A stretch of 64,000 nucleotides of DNA, taken from assembly GCF_000247695.1 (NCBI RefSeq), contig NW_004624732.1:13530087-13594086 (forward strand). The letters run 5' to 3'. Positions 1 through 10,505 of the stretch are shown piece after piece. The notes beneath the pieces were generated by a model, which was given only the letters and a program-made list of their open reading frames with translations, did not search any database and had not been told where the DNA came from. Source of the stretch: Heterocephalus glaber (taxonomy: Eukaryota; Chordata; Mammalia; Rodentia; Bathyergidae). The translations under genes were made by a program, and so were the position numbers. Position 1 is the stretch's first letter. The number at the start of each line of letters is the position of its first letter.

Positions 1-582
1 TCCATCTTGTTTCCCTTTGGGGTTGCTGTAGGTGATCTGGAAGTCTGTTTTTGAGGCTTGTTTACGTGTCTTCTCATTTGCATGGGAACGGGGTGCTGCT
101 GGTGCCCGCATGGCTCACCTCCTCTCCCCTAGGAGAGAGTGGTGGAATGGCGGCGGGGAGCATCCTCCCCGTGAGTGACCCATCCCCATGACCTCATGTA
201 AAACTAATCACCTCCCAGAAGTCCTCCTGTCCACATTGCCATGCCCCTGGGAGCCAGGGCTTCAACACCTGAATGAGGGGAAGGGCTGGATGGATGTCCA
301 AGAGGCTTGGCTGAAAAATAAACTAAAAATTTTTAAGTTCATTATAGTAAAAGACACATGCCCATTAAACCCTTTCAAAATATTCACCCTCACTTCCAAC
401 ATCATTCTTGCCACTTTCCGAAGCAGCTCTGGAAGTCCTCTTTAAAGTGTTATGGCTACTTCAGTGTCTTGAATTAATTCAAAACATTTACTTCTTATGG
501 TCATTTTGAATTAGAGGAAGAGCCAGAAGTCATACTGTGCCAGATTGGGTGAATTAGGTGGATGAGAACATACCATAATGTT

Positions 583-1432
583 GTTTGTTTTCTTTCTTTT
601 AAATCTTTTTTTAAATTTTATTTTATTAGTACATGTTTGCAATTTACACTGTTTACAGTCATCTCGGGGAGTGATTACATGTACATATTACAGCTCTTTT
701 TTTCCTAATTCCCTTCCCTCTCCCTCCTTCCCCCTCCTCCTCTGGTTCCCCCATCACCTTTTTCATATATGTTGATGTTATTTGTCTTAGCTCATGTTAT
801 TGCATATAGTGTTTACATTGATTGGAGTTATTAGGATCCTGTACATGGCACATCTTTATTCCTCATTTCTCCTTCCCCTCCACCTCACCCTTTGCCTTCT
901 AGGCATCTCCCCCAAAGAGCTAAAGTCATCATACTACAATGATATTTGCATACCAATGTTTATAGCAGCATAATTTGTAATATAGCTAAATCCTGGAAGC
1001 AGCCTGTATACCCACCAACAGATAACTGGATAAACAAAATGTGGTATCTATATATAATGGAACACTACTCTGCTATAAAGAATGACACATTTGAGACATT
1101 TGTAGGAAAATTGATGCACCTGGAAAATATAATGTTGAGTGAAATAAATCAGACACACATGCTTAAATACCATATGGTATCTCTCATTTGATTGAGGCAA
1201 AGTACAAACAAAGAGAATAATAAAAGATGGATAGAAGGTGACAAGGAGATGGCTCTCTTGCAATAGGGAAAGTGGTCCAAGGGCAAAAGGATGAGGGGTG
1301 AGGAGTAAGGGAAGGGGTAGTGAGTAGAATAAAGAAGTGCCGTGTACAGGCAAAGTACAAACAAAATGATAAAGGGTGGATAGAAAGGGACAAGGGGGCA
1401 TGTTACATCCAGTAGGGAAGTGGTCCAACAGC
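583..1432 (-). mobile_element. L1 3'-end insertion with inverted 5' part (twin-priming structure)
   Basis: Read on the minus strand, the segment at about 600-890 ends in an A-rich tail (AATAAAATAAAATTT...) at about 600. The segment at about 910-1430 is L1 3' sequence in the opposite orientation. It is recognisable by the GGATAAACAAAATGTGGTAT and TGTTGAGTGAAATAAATCAG landmarks of L1 3' ends. Flanks 'accataatgtt' (left) and 'accacaatgtt' (right) look like a diverged target-site duplication. Subfamily not determined. Confidence 0.65.
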
Positions 1433-1568
1433 ACCACAATGTTTTTATGAGCCTGCCTTTCTGTTGGATAGCACTAGATAGCAACACTCACCATATTTTT
1501 TATCACATCTTGTTAAGATACTCTCAAAAGTAGACTTCCAGAACTGCTTCAGAAAGAAGCAAAAACAA

Positions 1569-1703
1569 GCCAGGTATGGTGGTGCATGCCTGTAATCCCA
1601 GCACCTGGGAGGCTGAGGCAGGAGGGCTACCTAGTGAGTTCAAGGCTAGCCTGCACTACAGAATAAGAGCTTGTCTCAACAACAACAACAAAAAAAGGGG
1701 GGG
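1569..1703 (+). mobile_element. B1-type SINE with perfect 10-bp target duplication
   Basis: 7SL-derived core GGTGCATGCCTGTAATCCCA followed by GGGAGGCTGAGGCAGG, with a tail of CAA repeats, A run and G run. GCAAAAACAA directly flanks it at 1559-1568 and 1704-1713. Confidence 0.85.
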
Positions 1704-1839
1704 GCAAAAACAATGTTTCAAGTGAGGGGGAATATTTTGAGAAGAATTAATGGCAATATATCCCTTACTGTAATAGTTTTTTAAATCTATACATTCACAG
1801 TATATTTTAATCATCTCTTGAATATATATAAAAATGGAA

Positions 1840-2374
1840 GGATAAACCAAAAAACAATTTTTAAATGGCTACCCACTGGGAGAAAAAAGAAAAGGGTGAA
1901 GGGGAAGCTATGGAAACAAGATTTCTGTGGCTGTAACGATATTTTTCAAGAGGAAACTAAACTTCTCATGTAATTTTTAAATTTTTTTAAGTCGCAAAAA
2001 TGTCCCTTAAAATTTGAAAATAAACCAAAATGAACAACCTAATGGTATATAAAGCGTGCGGCATAACCATATAAAGGAAAAGTGGCTTTAAACCCCAGTT
2101 GTAACCATGCATTCCAAATGGGAGAGATACTATGGATAATTTAAAAAGGAAAGAAATCGTAAACTGCATTCAGTAGTCATATATTAGTATTGATATTTTA
2201 TTAAATGATTATCTTTCCATCATTATCAACCATAATTTCAGCATGAAAGGGATGTAGTATAAAATCAAAGAGTGTAAGTACAAATCCTATACTCTTAGAA
2301 GTGTATTGGACAGAGCAGCATGAACTCGTATTTTTCTCTTTAAAGAAATACCTGTTTTCTACTTTGGTCTACTG
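1840..2374. other. AT-rich intergenic sequence, nothing recognised
   Basis: No coding, RNA or clear repeat signal is visible in this stretch. Short open frames here have no family resemblance. Confidence 0.5.
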
Positions 2375-3165
2375 AAAAAGCCTAGAAGCGAAGGCAACCC
2401 AGGAGCAAGGGCACACTTGGCGCCAGGACTGCACCTCTAACTGGCTGACCCCGGGTTTAGAGCTGAGAATGCATCTTACTGTACCAGAAGGAAAGGGAGC
2501 AGTAATCAAGACCGGGGAGCTCCTGTCAAAGCCCCCCCGGGACGGTCAGGAGCAGCGCCCACAGGGAGGGTGACGGGGCCTCGGAGCCGGGAAGGAGGGA
2601 GGTGCGGCTGGCCCCACCGGAGGGCGGCCTCGCGGGCACGGCTTGGGGCAGCTTTAACCCCGGCCCTGTGGGCCGTCTGGTAGACTGGGGTGAGGGTGGC
2701 GCCAGACCGCAGTCGGGTTCCCCGCAGGGAGGAGCAGCCGGAGCCCGGGCACCTGCGAAGACAGGAGCCCGGCTCTCGGGAGAAGCGGCCGCCTGCGTGG
2801 GTCTTGCGGGGCACCAAGGGGAGCGGGGCCCACGCCCGCAGATCCCAAGTCCCCGGAGACTCCCGGGCCAGGGGCACCCAGCCTGCAGGGGGGCGTCCCA
2901 CTGTCTGCGCCCCCTCACCACCCCGCCGGCCGGACAGAGCTGTGAGCGACCCCGCCGGCTTTCTCCGCGGTGCTGGGGACCGGGTGCCTCGCCGCTGAGG
3001 GGCGTGCGAGGGTTGAATCCGCGGTGCTGCCGCGCTGCCCCGGGCCCACAGGTCTGCCCCTGCGGAGTCCCCCGCGCCCAGCTGTGTGAGGCCGTTTGAC
3101 CCCTCCTGATCCGCGGACACCCGGCCTCCTGGTGGTTTTCACATCCATTTCCCGAAAGATGGTGA
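2375..3165. promoter_or_regulatory. Isolated GC- and CpG-rich block (orphan CpG island)
   Basis: Dense CG dinucleotides and G/C runs begin and end abruptly inside AT-rich intergenic DNA, about 11 kb beyond the BIN1 3' end. Overlapping open frames on both strands (up to 231 codons) are expected from stop-poor GC-rich DNA and resemble no family I know. It ends at AAAGATG followed by GTGAGC near 3158-3166, which would serve as a splice donor on the plus strand. It may be the promoter or first exon of a non-coding RNA, an unmethylated orphan island, or a gene fragment. Confidence 0.5.
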
Positions 3166-4435
3166 GCTTGAAGGATCTCCGGGTTAGATCCTGCCCGTTT
3201 ATACTGATTTACTGAATTCATTCTTACATCTTGTTAGCAATTAGTATGCTGCAAACATGTTTCCCACTCATGTGGGATTCTTTAATAGAATTCTTTGATT
3301 CCATATTATCTTATTTCGATGCTTCTTAAATTACCTATAATGATGAACCAGTTTGAGTGTGTTTATTTTTCATTTCAATCAATGGCAGGCTGGTATGTTC
3401 AAAATTTAAGTAAAATTGTTTTAAAAATTTAGTGACATTCACAATCTAAGCCCCACTTTTAAATTATTAAACGGAAATAAAATATACCGTCAAATTCACA
3501 CACACTCATTTCTAAGAGCTGACTTTCATTGTGTCCTGTTGCCCATGTTATCGACTGAAAGTTTGCAGAATTGATAATTACTGAAGTTGGGAGATAAATA
3601 CATGAGATTCTTCATTATGTTACCCTCTTTTGTGATTGTTTAAAATTTTCCCATACCTACTGTTTTCAAATAAAAAAATCTTTAAATTCAAAATGCAAAT
3701 AAGAAACTAGGACAAATATTTGGAGTTTATTTAATAATTGAAAGATTAACATTTACGCTAGAAAAATAGCTCTTAGGAAATGTTGAGTTACAAGTGAACA
3801 GTCCAATAAAAAGATGAGTTAAAAATGTGGCATGGCAATTTATCAAATGACAAATGGCTAATAAAATTAAAAAATTAGATAAAATCATGAATTATTAAAG
3901 GAATCAAAGAGGTGACAAAGTATTATTTTTAGATCATTGCAGTGTAATGAGAAATAAGCACTCAAAGCACTCATATAATGTGTCATGTATCATGACACAT
4001 ATCATGACACGTGAATTTAAAACCTTTTAAAATGTATGCTGGGTTCCTTGAAGAAATGGCTGGTTCTGGGTTGGAGCAGGAAATATATGAAATTAGCCTG
4101 GAGTATCACCCAGTGCCAGAATGTAAGAAAGTGCTAAAAAAAATTACCCCACAATGATGGGGGTATGCCAAGGGATAGAAGAGCCAGTTGGAAAAGCATC
4201 CATGGACAAAAGCTGGGTCATTTTGAGCAACAAAATAATATAGTGTTGAATTTTATACTCCAAGTATGAAATCAATAGTCTAAGCCTATTGTAACATAAG
4301 GCACAGCTGAATAAATAGATGGGGGAGAATGGACTAACTTCCCAGGCAGACACAGTCCAAATAGTGTAATACTTCTCCCCCAAGAAGATGGAACATAACT
4401 TACAGAGAGTACCTTTAAACACCAGCCAAGTCAGG
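3166..4435. other. AT-rich intergenic sequence, nothing firmly recognised
   Basis: Low-complexity AT-rich DNA. A short palindromic repeat of 'atcatgacac' occurs near 3980-4010. The part from about 4080 may belong to the following L1 remnant. No gene is supported; the 92-codon minus-strand frame at 4144-4422 has no family resemblance. Confidence 0.45.
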
Positions 4436-4439
4436 TGAT

Positions 4440-5295
4440 CAAGGTCAGAACCAATGATAAAAAGTCACACTGACAGTACATGGCCTTGACAGGAAGAGAT
4501 GAGAATGCCACTGCCTCTTTGGTCCTCAAGCCCAAAACACAAAACCCATCCTAATTGTGAGAAAAACATCAGACAAATTCCAGCTCGAAATGTTCTCTAC
4601 GATATCTGACCCCCTCAGCATCATCAAGGTCATCCAAAACAAGGAAAATCTAAGAAAAGATCACAGTCCAGAGGAGCCTAGGAGACATGATGACCAAATG
4701 TAATATGAGACCCACTGTGGGATCCTGGGACAGAAAAAGGACATTAGAGGAAAAAAAAAAAAAAAAAACTAAGGAAATCTTAACTAAATATGGACTTCAG
4801 TTCGTAATAGTATATCATATGAGTTTATTGATTATCAACTCAATTAGATTAAGAGATGCCTAGAGAGGTGATTGGACTGTAGTGGCACCAATCCCATCCA
4901 TGGATGCTTTTGAAGGGTACATCTGATCCCAGCCCCTTCCACTAGAGCTCTTTCCATTTCTCTCTGCTTCCTGGCTGCCATGAGGTGAGCTCCTCAGCTC
5001 TCCTCCTCCACAGCCTTCTGCCATGATGCTTCTCCCTCATCACAGGCTACAAGCAATGGAGCCAGCTAACCATGGACTGACACCTCTGAAATGTGCACCA
5101 AAGTAAATCTTTCATCCTTTGTTTTTCTGAGATTTGGGGTCACAGCAATCAAAAGCTAATGTGAGATGTTAGTAATACTAATGCTGTGATGATACTGTTA
5201 GTAATTGGGGAAACTGAATGCAGGGTAGACAGGAGCTCTCTGTACTGTCTTCATAATTTTATCAATCTAAAACTCTCCTGAAAGAAAATGCTTAT
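4440..5295 (+). mobile_element. Old L1 (L1M-type) 3' end, interrupted by an LTR-like segment
   Basis: 'Gggatcctgggacagaaaaa' with 'ggacattag' near 4720, and 'gagctctctgtactgtcttc' with 'ataattttatcaatctaaaa' near 5230, are hallmarks of ancient mammalian L1 3' ends. They are separated by unrelated sequence at about 4825-5160. Assignment is from memory of consensus sequences. Confidence 0.5.
4825..5160 (+). mobile_element. LTR-like (MaLR-type) fragment inside the old L1
   Basis: Contains 'tggctgccatgaggtgag', 'ccatgatgcttctccctcat' and 'accatggactgacacctctg', then a 'caaagtaaatctttc' A/T-rich end, as in mammalian MaLR-type solo LTRs. It splits the L1 remnant. The family is uncertain and no internal retroviral sequence is present. 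Confidence 0.35.
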
Positions 5296-5393
5296 TTTTG
5301 TTAATGAATGCCCTTTGACCCAGAATTTCCATTTTAGGAAATTTTTCCTGAGGGAATAATAAGGGTGTAGAGAATAAGAAACAGTTTGAGAGG

Positions 5394-5465
5394 CGCCGGG
5401 GATTTAGCTCAGTGGTTCCACCACCTGCCCCGCGGGCACAAGGTCCCGAGTTCAATCCCCAGTAC
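5394..5465 (+). mobile_element. ID-type tRNA-derived SINE whose tail became a GAAA microsatellite
   Basis: Pol III A box (TTTAGCTCAGTGG) and B box (GAGTTCAATCC) are present. The element continues directly into (GAAA)n. The variant middle TTCCACCACCTGCC is shared by the other ID copies in this window. Confidence 0.85.
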
Positions 5466-5467
5466 GA

Positions 5468-5555
<88 letters not shown>
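5466..5555 (+). repeat. (GAAA)n microsatellite, about 22 units
   Basis: An uninterrupted GAAA tetranucleotide run directly after the SINE body, probably expanded from its A-rich tail. Artificial open frames of K/E/R or F/S/L repeats across it are not genes. Confidence 0.97.
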
Positions 5556-6916
5556 GTATGAGAGTCCAATAACAGAGAGATCTGTAAATAATGGTAGATC
5601 TACATGACTCATAGGAGATTGTCAGACTTTGGAAAGGTGTTTCAGACATGCTCAGCATGGATATCATATACTCCCTCTGAACTGCAAAATAGCAGGCAGT
5701 GTTCATCCATACTTGGGAACATACTAACAGTAAAATAGAGACAAAAGAAAGACCTCAAAGAATTTGCACAAGTTACCTTCTCGCACTGTCTTCACCTGGA
5801 GCATTTTCTCATTTTTCTGTAAGGAACAAGCTGAATCACTTCTCAGCTTTTTGGCGAAGATCAAGTGTAAGGAGCAAGCTGAAATTTACAGGAGACAGAA
5901 AACTGCTCTGACTACATGGAACTTAGTGGGTCCACCACTCATGTCCATTCTCACTGGTCAGCACTGGACCTGGATTATCACTGCCTATGCCTTTCAGGTA
6001 AGAACTTTTGAAGTCATTTCTACGATGAGAGAAAAAAATATAATCCTTTTTTAAATTTTTAAAATCATTATAACATGCTTTATAGCATTCATTTATTCAT
6101 TAATACTAATTATTATAACAAGCTCCCTGAACACAGGTAAGATAATATTTTACTTGTGACCATTCCATGTAATCCTCCAAGATCATCCTGTTGTCTTTTT
6201 TCTGTCCTGAAGTCTTTTCTTCCTTCTGTCAGGATGGCCTTTCAGTGGAATCTGGCTATTGTCCAGCATACCTGCCAGGAGCTGTCTGATTCCACAGGGG
6301 CACACACCTTTGACTGTCTAGCTGGAGTGTCTGGCAACTCTGGAGAGACAGAAAATAATTTGTGGACAGCTGGTGGTGGTACAGATATTTTCTGTCCGTG
6401 GTAGTGCAAAAATGTCCATAGAAATGCCAATGGGTTTTGTCCAATGGGGAACATAAATATTTGAACTGGCTCCTTTTTCAATAATACCTCATTGCAATCT
6501 TTAACATGCATTCATTTATGTTTATATTTATATTTATATGAAAGTCGTGATTGCAACTTTTTGAAAATCACCCTTCTGCATTGTTAGAGGCCTCACATTG
6601 AGACCCCATAGATTCTGCCAGAGCCAGGTAAACAGCCAAAAGCCACCTGGTAGGTACTGGAGGTGAAACACCTCCTTTCTTGGCCTTCTGAGAATTCAAA
6701 GTAGCAAAAGAACTTTTCCTTTTGTTTCTCTAGATTTATTTCTCTAATCTTTGCTGAATTTTATTTCTGGTCATTCTATTTCTGGTGCATGCATGACTGA
6801 TAAATTATTCTCCATTTTTGGCAACAATGCTTGGCAATTTAGTTTTATGATCTGACCATTTGGTAATCTCTGCAAATGGATGGTAGGGATATATTCCCTC
6901 TTAAGTGAAAGATGAC
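5556..6916. other. Intergenic sequence, nothing recognised
   Basis: No supported gene or identified repeat. The short open frames near 5700-6500 resemble nothing known to me. Confidence 0.45.
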
Positions 6917-6930
6917 AGAAAATGTAGTTC

Positions 6931-7017
6931 CTGGGCCAGGGATTTAGCTCAGTGGTTTCACCACCTGCTGCGCAAGTGCAAGGACCCAAGTTCAATCCCC
7001 GGTACCAAAAAGAAAAA
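6931..7017 (+). mobile_element. ID-type SINE with perfect 14-bp target duplication
   Basis: A and B boxes are intact, ending GGTACCAAAAAGAAAAA. AGAAAATGTAGTTC flanks it at 6917-6930 and 7018-7031, indicating a fairly young insertion. Confidence 0.92.
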
Positions 7018-7471
7018 AGAAAATGTAGTTCTTTAGTCCTTGTTTCTTTGTTTGTCATGCTCCAGTAGATGAAGAATTTGGTGCTCCCTGTGAGGAGGAA
7101 CAGGTCTTGAAACTTGGCACTGGGAAAAGCTTGTGTTTGATGTTTGCTTCTGGCCTTGGCATAGTCTCTCTACATGTCTGTGACCTAAACATTTGTGGGT
7201 CTGTAGTGAGAATGCCTGTGACCATTTGGTATGTGAGTGGGAAATATATTCATGAATTAGATCATTATGTCTCTTAAATCAAAGTTACACTGTTTTGATT
7301 AGTTTATAAGGAAAGTCCTAACTTCTCACACTTCCATTGTGCCAGGCTTTGAAACAAAATAATTTCATACCGAATCAGCTAGCAGAGAAATATTTTATAA
7401 ATCCAAGTTCACATAATTAAGGTAAATCTCTAGCAAGTCAAACTAGCTTAACAATTTTGGTTTAAAAAAAG

Positions 7472-7520
7472 ATTATCTGGGGACATATAGCTCAGTGGTA
7501 GCATACTCTTATGATAACTG
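7472..7520 (+). mobile_element. Partial ID-like SINE
   Basis: Only the front half with the A box (TAGCTCAGTGGTAGC) is visible before unrelated sequence. Confidence 0.5.
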
Positions 7521-7539
7521 TAAAATTGGTGTTACTTTG

Positions 7540-7700
7540 AGTGGAGGGAAACAGGGCCTCACTATGCAGACAGGGACTCACTGTGCAGTTCAGGCTGGCC
7601 TTGAACTCACTATAGAAGACAGGCTGACTTCGAACTCTCTGTGATCTTTCCTCAGCCTCCAGGCGCTGGGATCACAGGTGTGCACCACCATGCCCAGTTG
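7540..7700 (-). mobile_element. B1-type SINE, antisense
   Basis: Reverse-strand 7SL core: TCAGCCTCCAGGCGCTGGGA followed by TCACAGGTGTGCACCACCAT. An internal duplicated segment (AGGCTG...CTTGAACTCACTATAG / AGGCTGACTTCGAACTC) suggests a B1 with an internal duplication. Confidence 0.8.
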
Positions 7701-7884
7701 ATGTTACTTTAAATAGAATCATTAGACAAACTTATCAACCTGTTTTGTCATATATCAGATTAAATAAATTTCTAAAATCTTTAGCTAACAAAATCTTAAA
7801 CTTATACAAAATAAATTTCTTTAATGGAATCATTGGATATCTAGGTAAATTTCTAAATAATGTAACACTAAAACACAGATTACT

Positions 7885-7972
7885 GGGCCAGGGATTTAAC
7901 TCAGTGGCACCACACCTGCCTCGTAAGCACAAGGTCCTGAGTTCCATCCCTGGTACCAAAGGTAAAAAAACC
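7885..7972 (+). mobile_element. ID-type SINE with perfect 12-bp target duplication
   Basis: GGGCCAGGGATTTAACTCAG through GGTACCAAAGG. ACACAGATTACT flanks it at 7873-7884 and 7973-7984. Confidence 0.92.
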
Positions 7973-8108
7973 ACACAGATTACTAAGAGTAACTTTAAAC
8001 TTGTCTGTTTGTGCTTCTTATTTGTGTATGCTATTTTTATGTTTGGGTCCTGTTTATGAATGTGTCTAAGCTTGCCACCTTAAGGAATAAAAGGCTGTGG
8101 CTGTGGAG

Positions 8109-8110
<2 letters not shown>

Positions 8111-8151
<41 letters not shown>
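8111..8151 (+). repeat. (TG)n microsatellite
   Basis: About 20 uninterrupted TG units. The HTHTHT and CVCVCV open frames across it are spurious. Confidence 0.97.
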
Positions 8152-8152
<1 letters not shown>

Positions 8153-8159
8153 CATATAC

Positions 8160-9435
8160 TCTGCCCGTCTGAAGAAATGCTTGTGGGGGGCACATCTCAA
8201 TTTGCTGCCCACCTTCCCAGTGTTTTCTGTGGAAGAAAAGTTGGTTACTGTAGATTAAATTACCATTACCAAGAGCGGCTGATGGCGTGCATAAAACAGT
8301 AGTCAGAGAGTACAACTGTGTGTGTTTTTGCTTTATATGGCAAGAGTAGTTTTCATCCAAAATATGGAAGACAGCAGTGAAAGGGGTTGAATTTTATTTG
8401 CCTTGGTTTATGACATCTTTGTCTCAGGAGAAACCATGAAATATGTTAAAATGCTGACAAAGTTCACTCACTTTGATGGGCTCGCTGCCTTCTTACTGAT
8501 TCCTGACTTCATCTACAGTGTGAAAGGTTATTCTTTACCATCTGTGAAGTAGGCCCAGACAGCAGACTGCCTGTGCCTTTCCAGTGAAATTTCTGTGCTC
8601 TCTACTGATTATATTATGTCCTTTATTGTTTAAATCAAAGCACAAACCCTCATCCATGAAAATAATGAAGTTCTTGAAAATCATGTCTTCATTTACAGAT
8701 TTTAAAATTATTACCAAAGGGGTATGCAAAATTTGTCTCTTAGGCACCCATGATACTCAAAGAACCAAGTGTCCTCCTCCTCTTGGATAATTCTGATTTT
8801 TCTTTCCTGAGATCAGATCTTAAATATAGAAACAGCAAAATAAAACTTTTTATCTTTAAACCTTCTTAGAAACTTCCTAGAGGTCCCTAGAAAAGTCACA
8901 AAGATCTGTTGTTTCCCCTTATGAAGCAAGAGAAAGAGAGATGCTAGAAGTAGTTACGTTCATTGTTCCTTAATTGGGGTTGCATGGGAGATGGTGTCAC
9001 ATCTGAAGAGATATTCAGCCTCCCTTAGGTTGAGTTTGTATCAGTAAAACGTCATTATATAAATATTTCAGACCTCACCTGCTATAAGAGAAGACCCTAA
9101 AGGATTGCCAGTGCCTTTGCTGTCTCTAAGCTCTTTTACCCTTCAGGAAACATTGATCAAAACTCATGAAATAGTTATTTCCCAATGGAGATTTTAGTCT
9201 CCTGCCTTTTTGTATTATTGCTTGCTGTCAAACTAACCACAGCTCATGTCATCTGCAGATACTTTTCGGTGTGCTCTGCTGTGCATGTGCGAGCTCTGCC
9301 ATGAGCTCCAGGCTGGATGCTGCGTTTTCAGCAAAGAAGGGCAGCCTGGGCCTCAAACCAGGGGCTTCAGGGAACGCAGACAGTGGAGTCTGGACTCCAG
9401 GCTTCTTTTCAAGGAAAAGCTTCTGAAAGTAGGCT
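8160..9435. other. Intergenic sequence, nothing recognised
   Basis: Moderately AT-rich, with no coding signature or identified repeat. Confidence 0.45.
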
Positions 9436-9439
9436 AGAA

Positions 9440-9533
9440 GGGCTAGGGATTTAGCTCAGTGGTTCCGGTGCCTGCCTCAAAAGTGCAAGGTCCTGAGTTC
9501 AATCTCTGGTACCAAAAAAAAAAAAAAAAAAAA
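9440..9533 (+). mobile_element. ID-type SINE with poly-A tail
   Basis: Body GGGCTAGGGATTTAGCTCAG through GGTACC, then about 20 A. Flanks 'aaagtaggctag' and 'aaaggtagactag' look like a diverged target duplication. Confidence 0.88.
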
Positions 9534-10156
9534 GGTAGACTAGGAAAATAGACTATGAAAGACTTCCGAAAGTACACCAATAGTCAGCGAACAGGAATTG
9601 ATCACACAAGACTGAATGAGCCCATTTTATTGTGGTTATATTTTGAGGTACTGTTAATGTTACTTTAATGTTTTTTCATTTATAGATCTGGGAGTAAGCT
9701 CCTTTTCTTTCTTCTTAACCTACAACTTAATAGACTGCTTTTTGTCAATTGAAAGAAATATTTTTCAATAATATCTGATTCTCACTGGCCTCCCACAATT
9801 CAGAAGCTTACTTAGCCTCCTCAACTTTTCTTAGAAATACAATTACTTTCATCAGTTCAATAAGAACCTGGGCCCCTTTCTCTGGCATAGAATTGTACTG
9901 TGCCATAAAGGCCATATTGGGGATGGCAAATTGGGAATTATTCTGTTAACAGGGAAAATAAGCCACTTTATATATGGAATCAACACCACAAAGCTCTGGA
10001 GGAACAACACTTGGGGTCCCTGACTTCCAGTGATTCCTGCAGGCCAAGAGTATGGGAAACTTTGAGAAGCGAGGAAAGCATCCAAAATTACAGGTAAGGA
10101 GTGAGGCCGGGTGGTGACAGCTCCTTGGCCTGTAGTTTCTAGAAAACACAAGTCCA

Positions 10157-10232
10157 AGCTGAGGGCTGAAGGTGCAGCTCAATGGTACAACAGTTGCCTG
10201 GGCTCCATCCCCAGACCCAAAAGAAAACATTC
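10157..10232 (+). mobile_element. Older ID-like SINE
   Basis: Diverged body with GTGCAGCTCAATGGTACAAC and a shortened B-box half (GGCTCCATCCCCAGACCC). Confidence 0.6.
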
Positions 10233-10253
10233 TATTTGAATAAGATACATGCA

Positions 10254-10344
10254 GGCCGGGGATTTAGCTCAGTGGTTCCACTGCCTGCCTTGCAAGTACA
10301 AGGTCCTGAGTTCAATCCCTGGTACCAAAAAAAAAAAAAAAAAA
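10254..10344 (+). mobile_element. ID-type SINE with poly-A tail
   Basis: GGCCGGGGATTTAGCTCAGT through GGTACC plus about 21 A. Flanks 'aagatacatg' and 'aagatatatg' are a near-perfect target duplication. Confidence 0.9.
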
Positions 10345-10439
10345 GATATATGTGGAGTCAAGAGAACTGAAACCACCAGCCCAACCTGGGAATCTGAATG
10401 ACTGAGGAGACCCTGTCTAAAAATAAGAAGTGTTTAAAA

Positions 10440-10505
10440 GGGCTAGGGATGTAGCTCAGTGCTAAAGCCCTGGATTCCATCCCCAACACTGCAAAAAATA
10501 AAATA
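10440..10505 (+). mobile_element. Old ID-like SINE
   Basis: GGGCTAGGGATGTAGCTCAG with a deleted centre and ATTCCATCCCCAACACTGCA before an A-rich tail. This is closer to the general rodent ID form. Confidence 0.7.

Larger units (their letters stand above)
317..1835. mobile_element. Inverted mariner-transposase-derived repeat, copy 1, split by an L1 and a B1
   Basis: The left arm (about 317-580, minus strand) and right arm (about 1435-1835, plus strand) both encode degraded C-terminal mariner transposase. Right-arm remnants include DFQNCFRK and SEGEYFE, like the family's C-terminal KDF..CF.KW and GEYFEGD motifs. Many stops and frameshifts make it non-functional. The arms face outwards, with their shared centre interrupted by an L1 insertion at about 583-1430. 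A B1 SINE interrupts the right arm. A second copy lies at 34270-34900. Confidence 0.65.

Noticed and set aside
2506..3221. Overlapping open frames of 165-231 codons in the GC-rich block, as a gene
   Set aside because: Both strands and several frames are open at once, as expected in stop-poor CpG-rich DNA. Composition is Gly/Pro/Arg/Ala-biased with no family resemblance.
4144..4422. 92-codon minus-strand open frame as a small gene
   Set aside because: It lies in AT-rich sequence next to an old L1, with no recognisable domain or promoter.
5267..5706. Lys/Glu-repeat and Phe/Leu/Ser-repeat proteins
   Set aside because: They are translations of the GAAA microsatellite in different frames.
5394..10344. 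tRNA genes, from A-box and B-box matches
   Set aside because: The matches are in ID SINEs with A-rich tails and target duplications. They lack a full tRNA cloverleaf.
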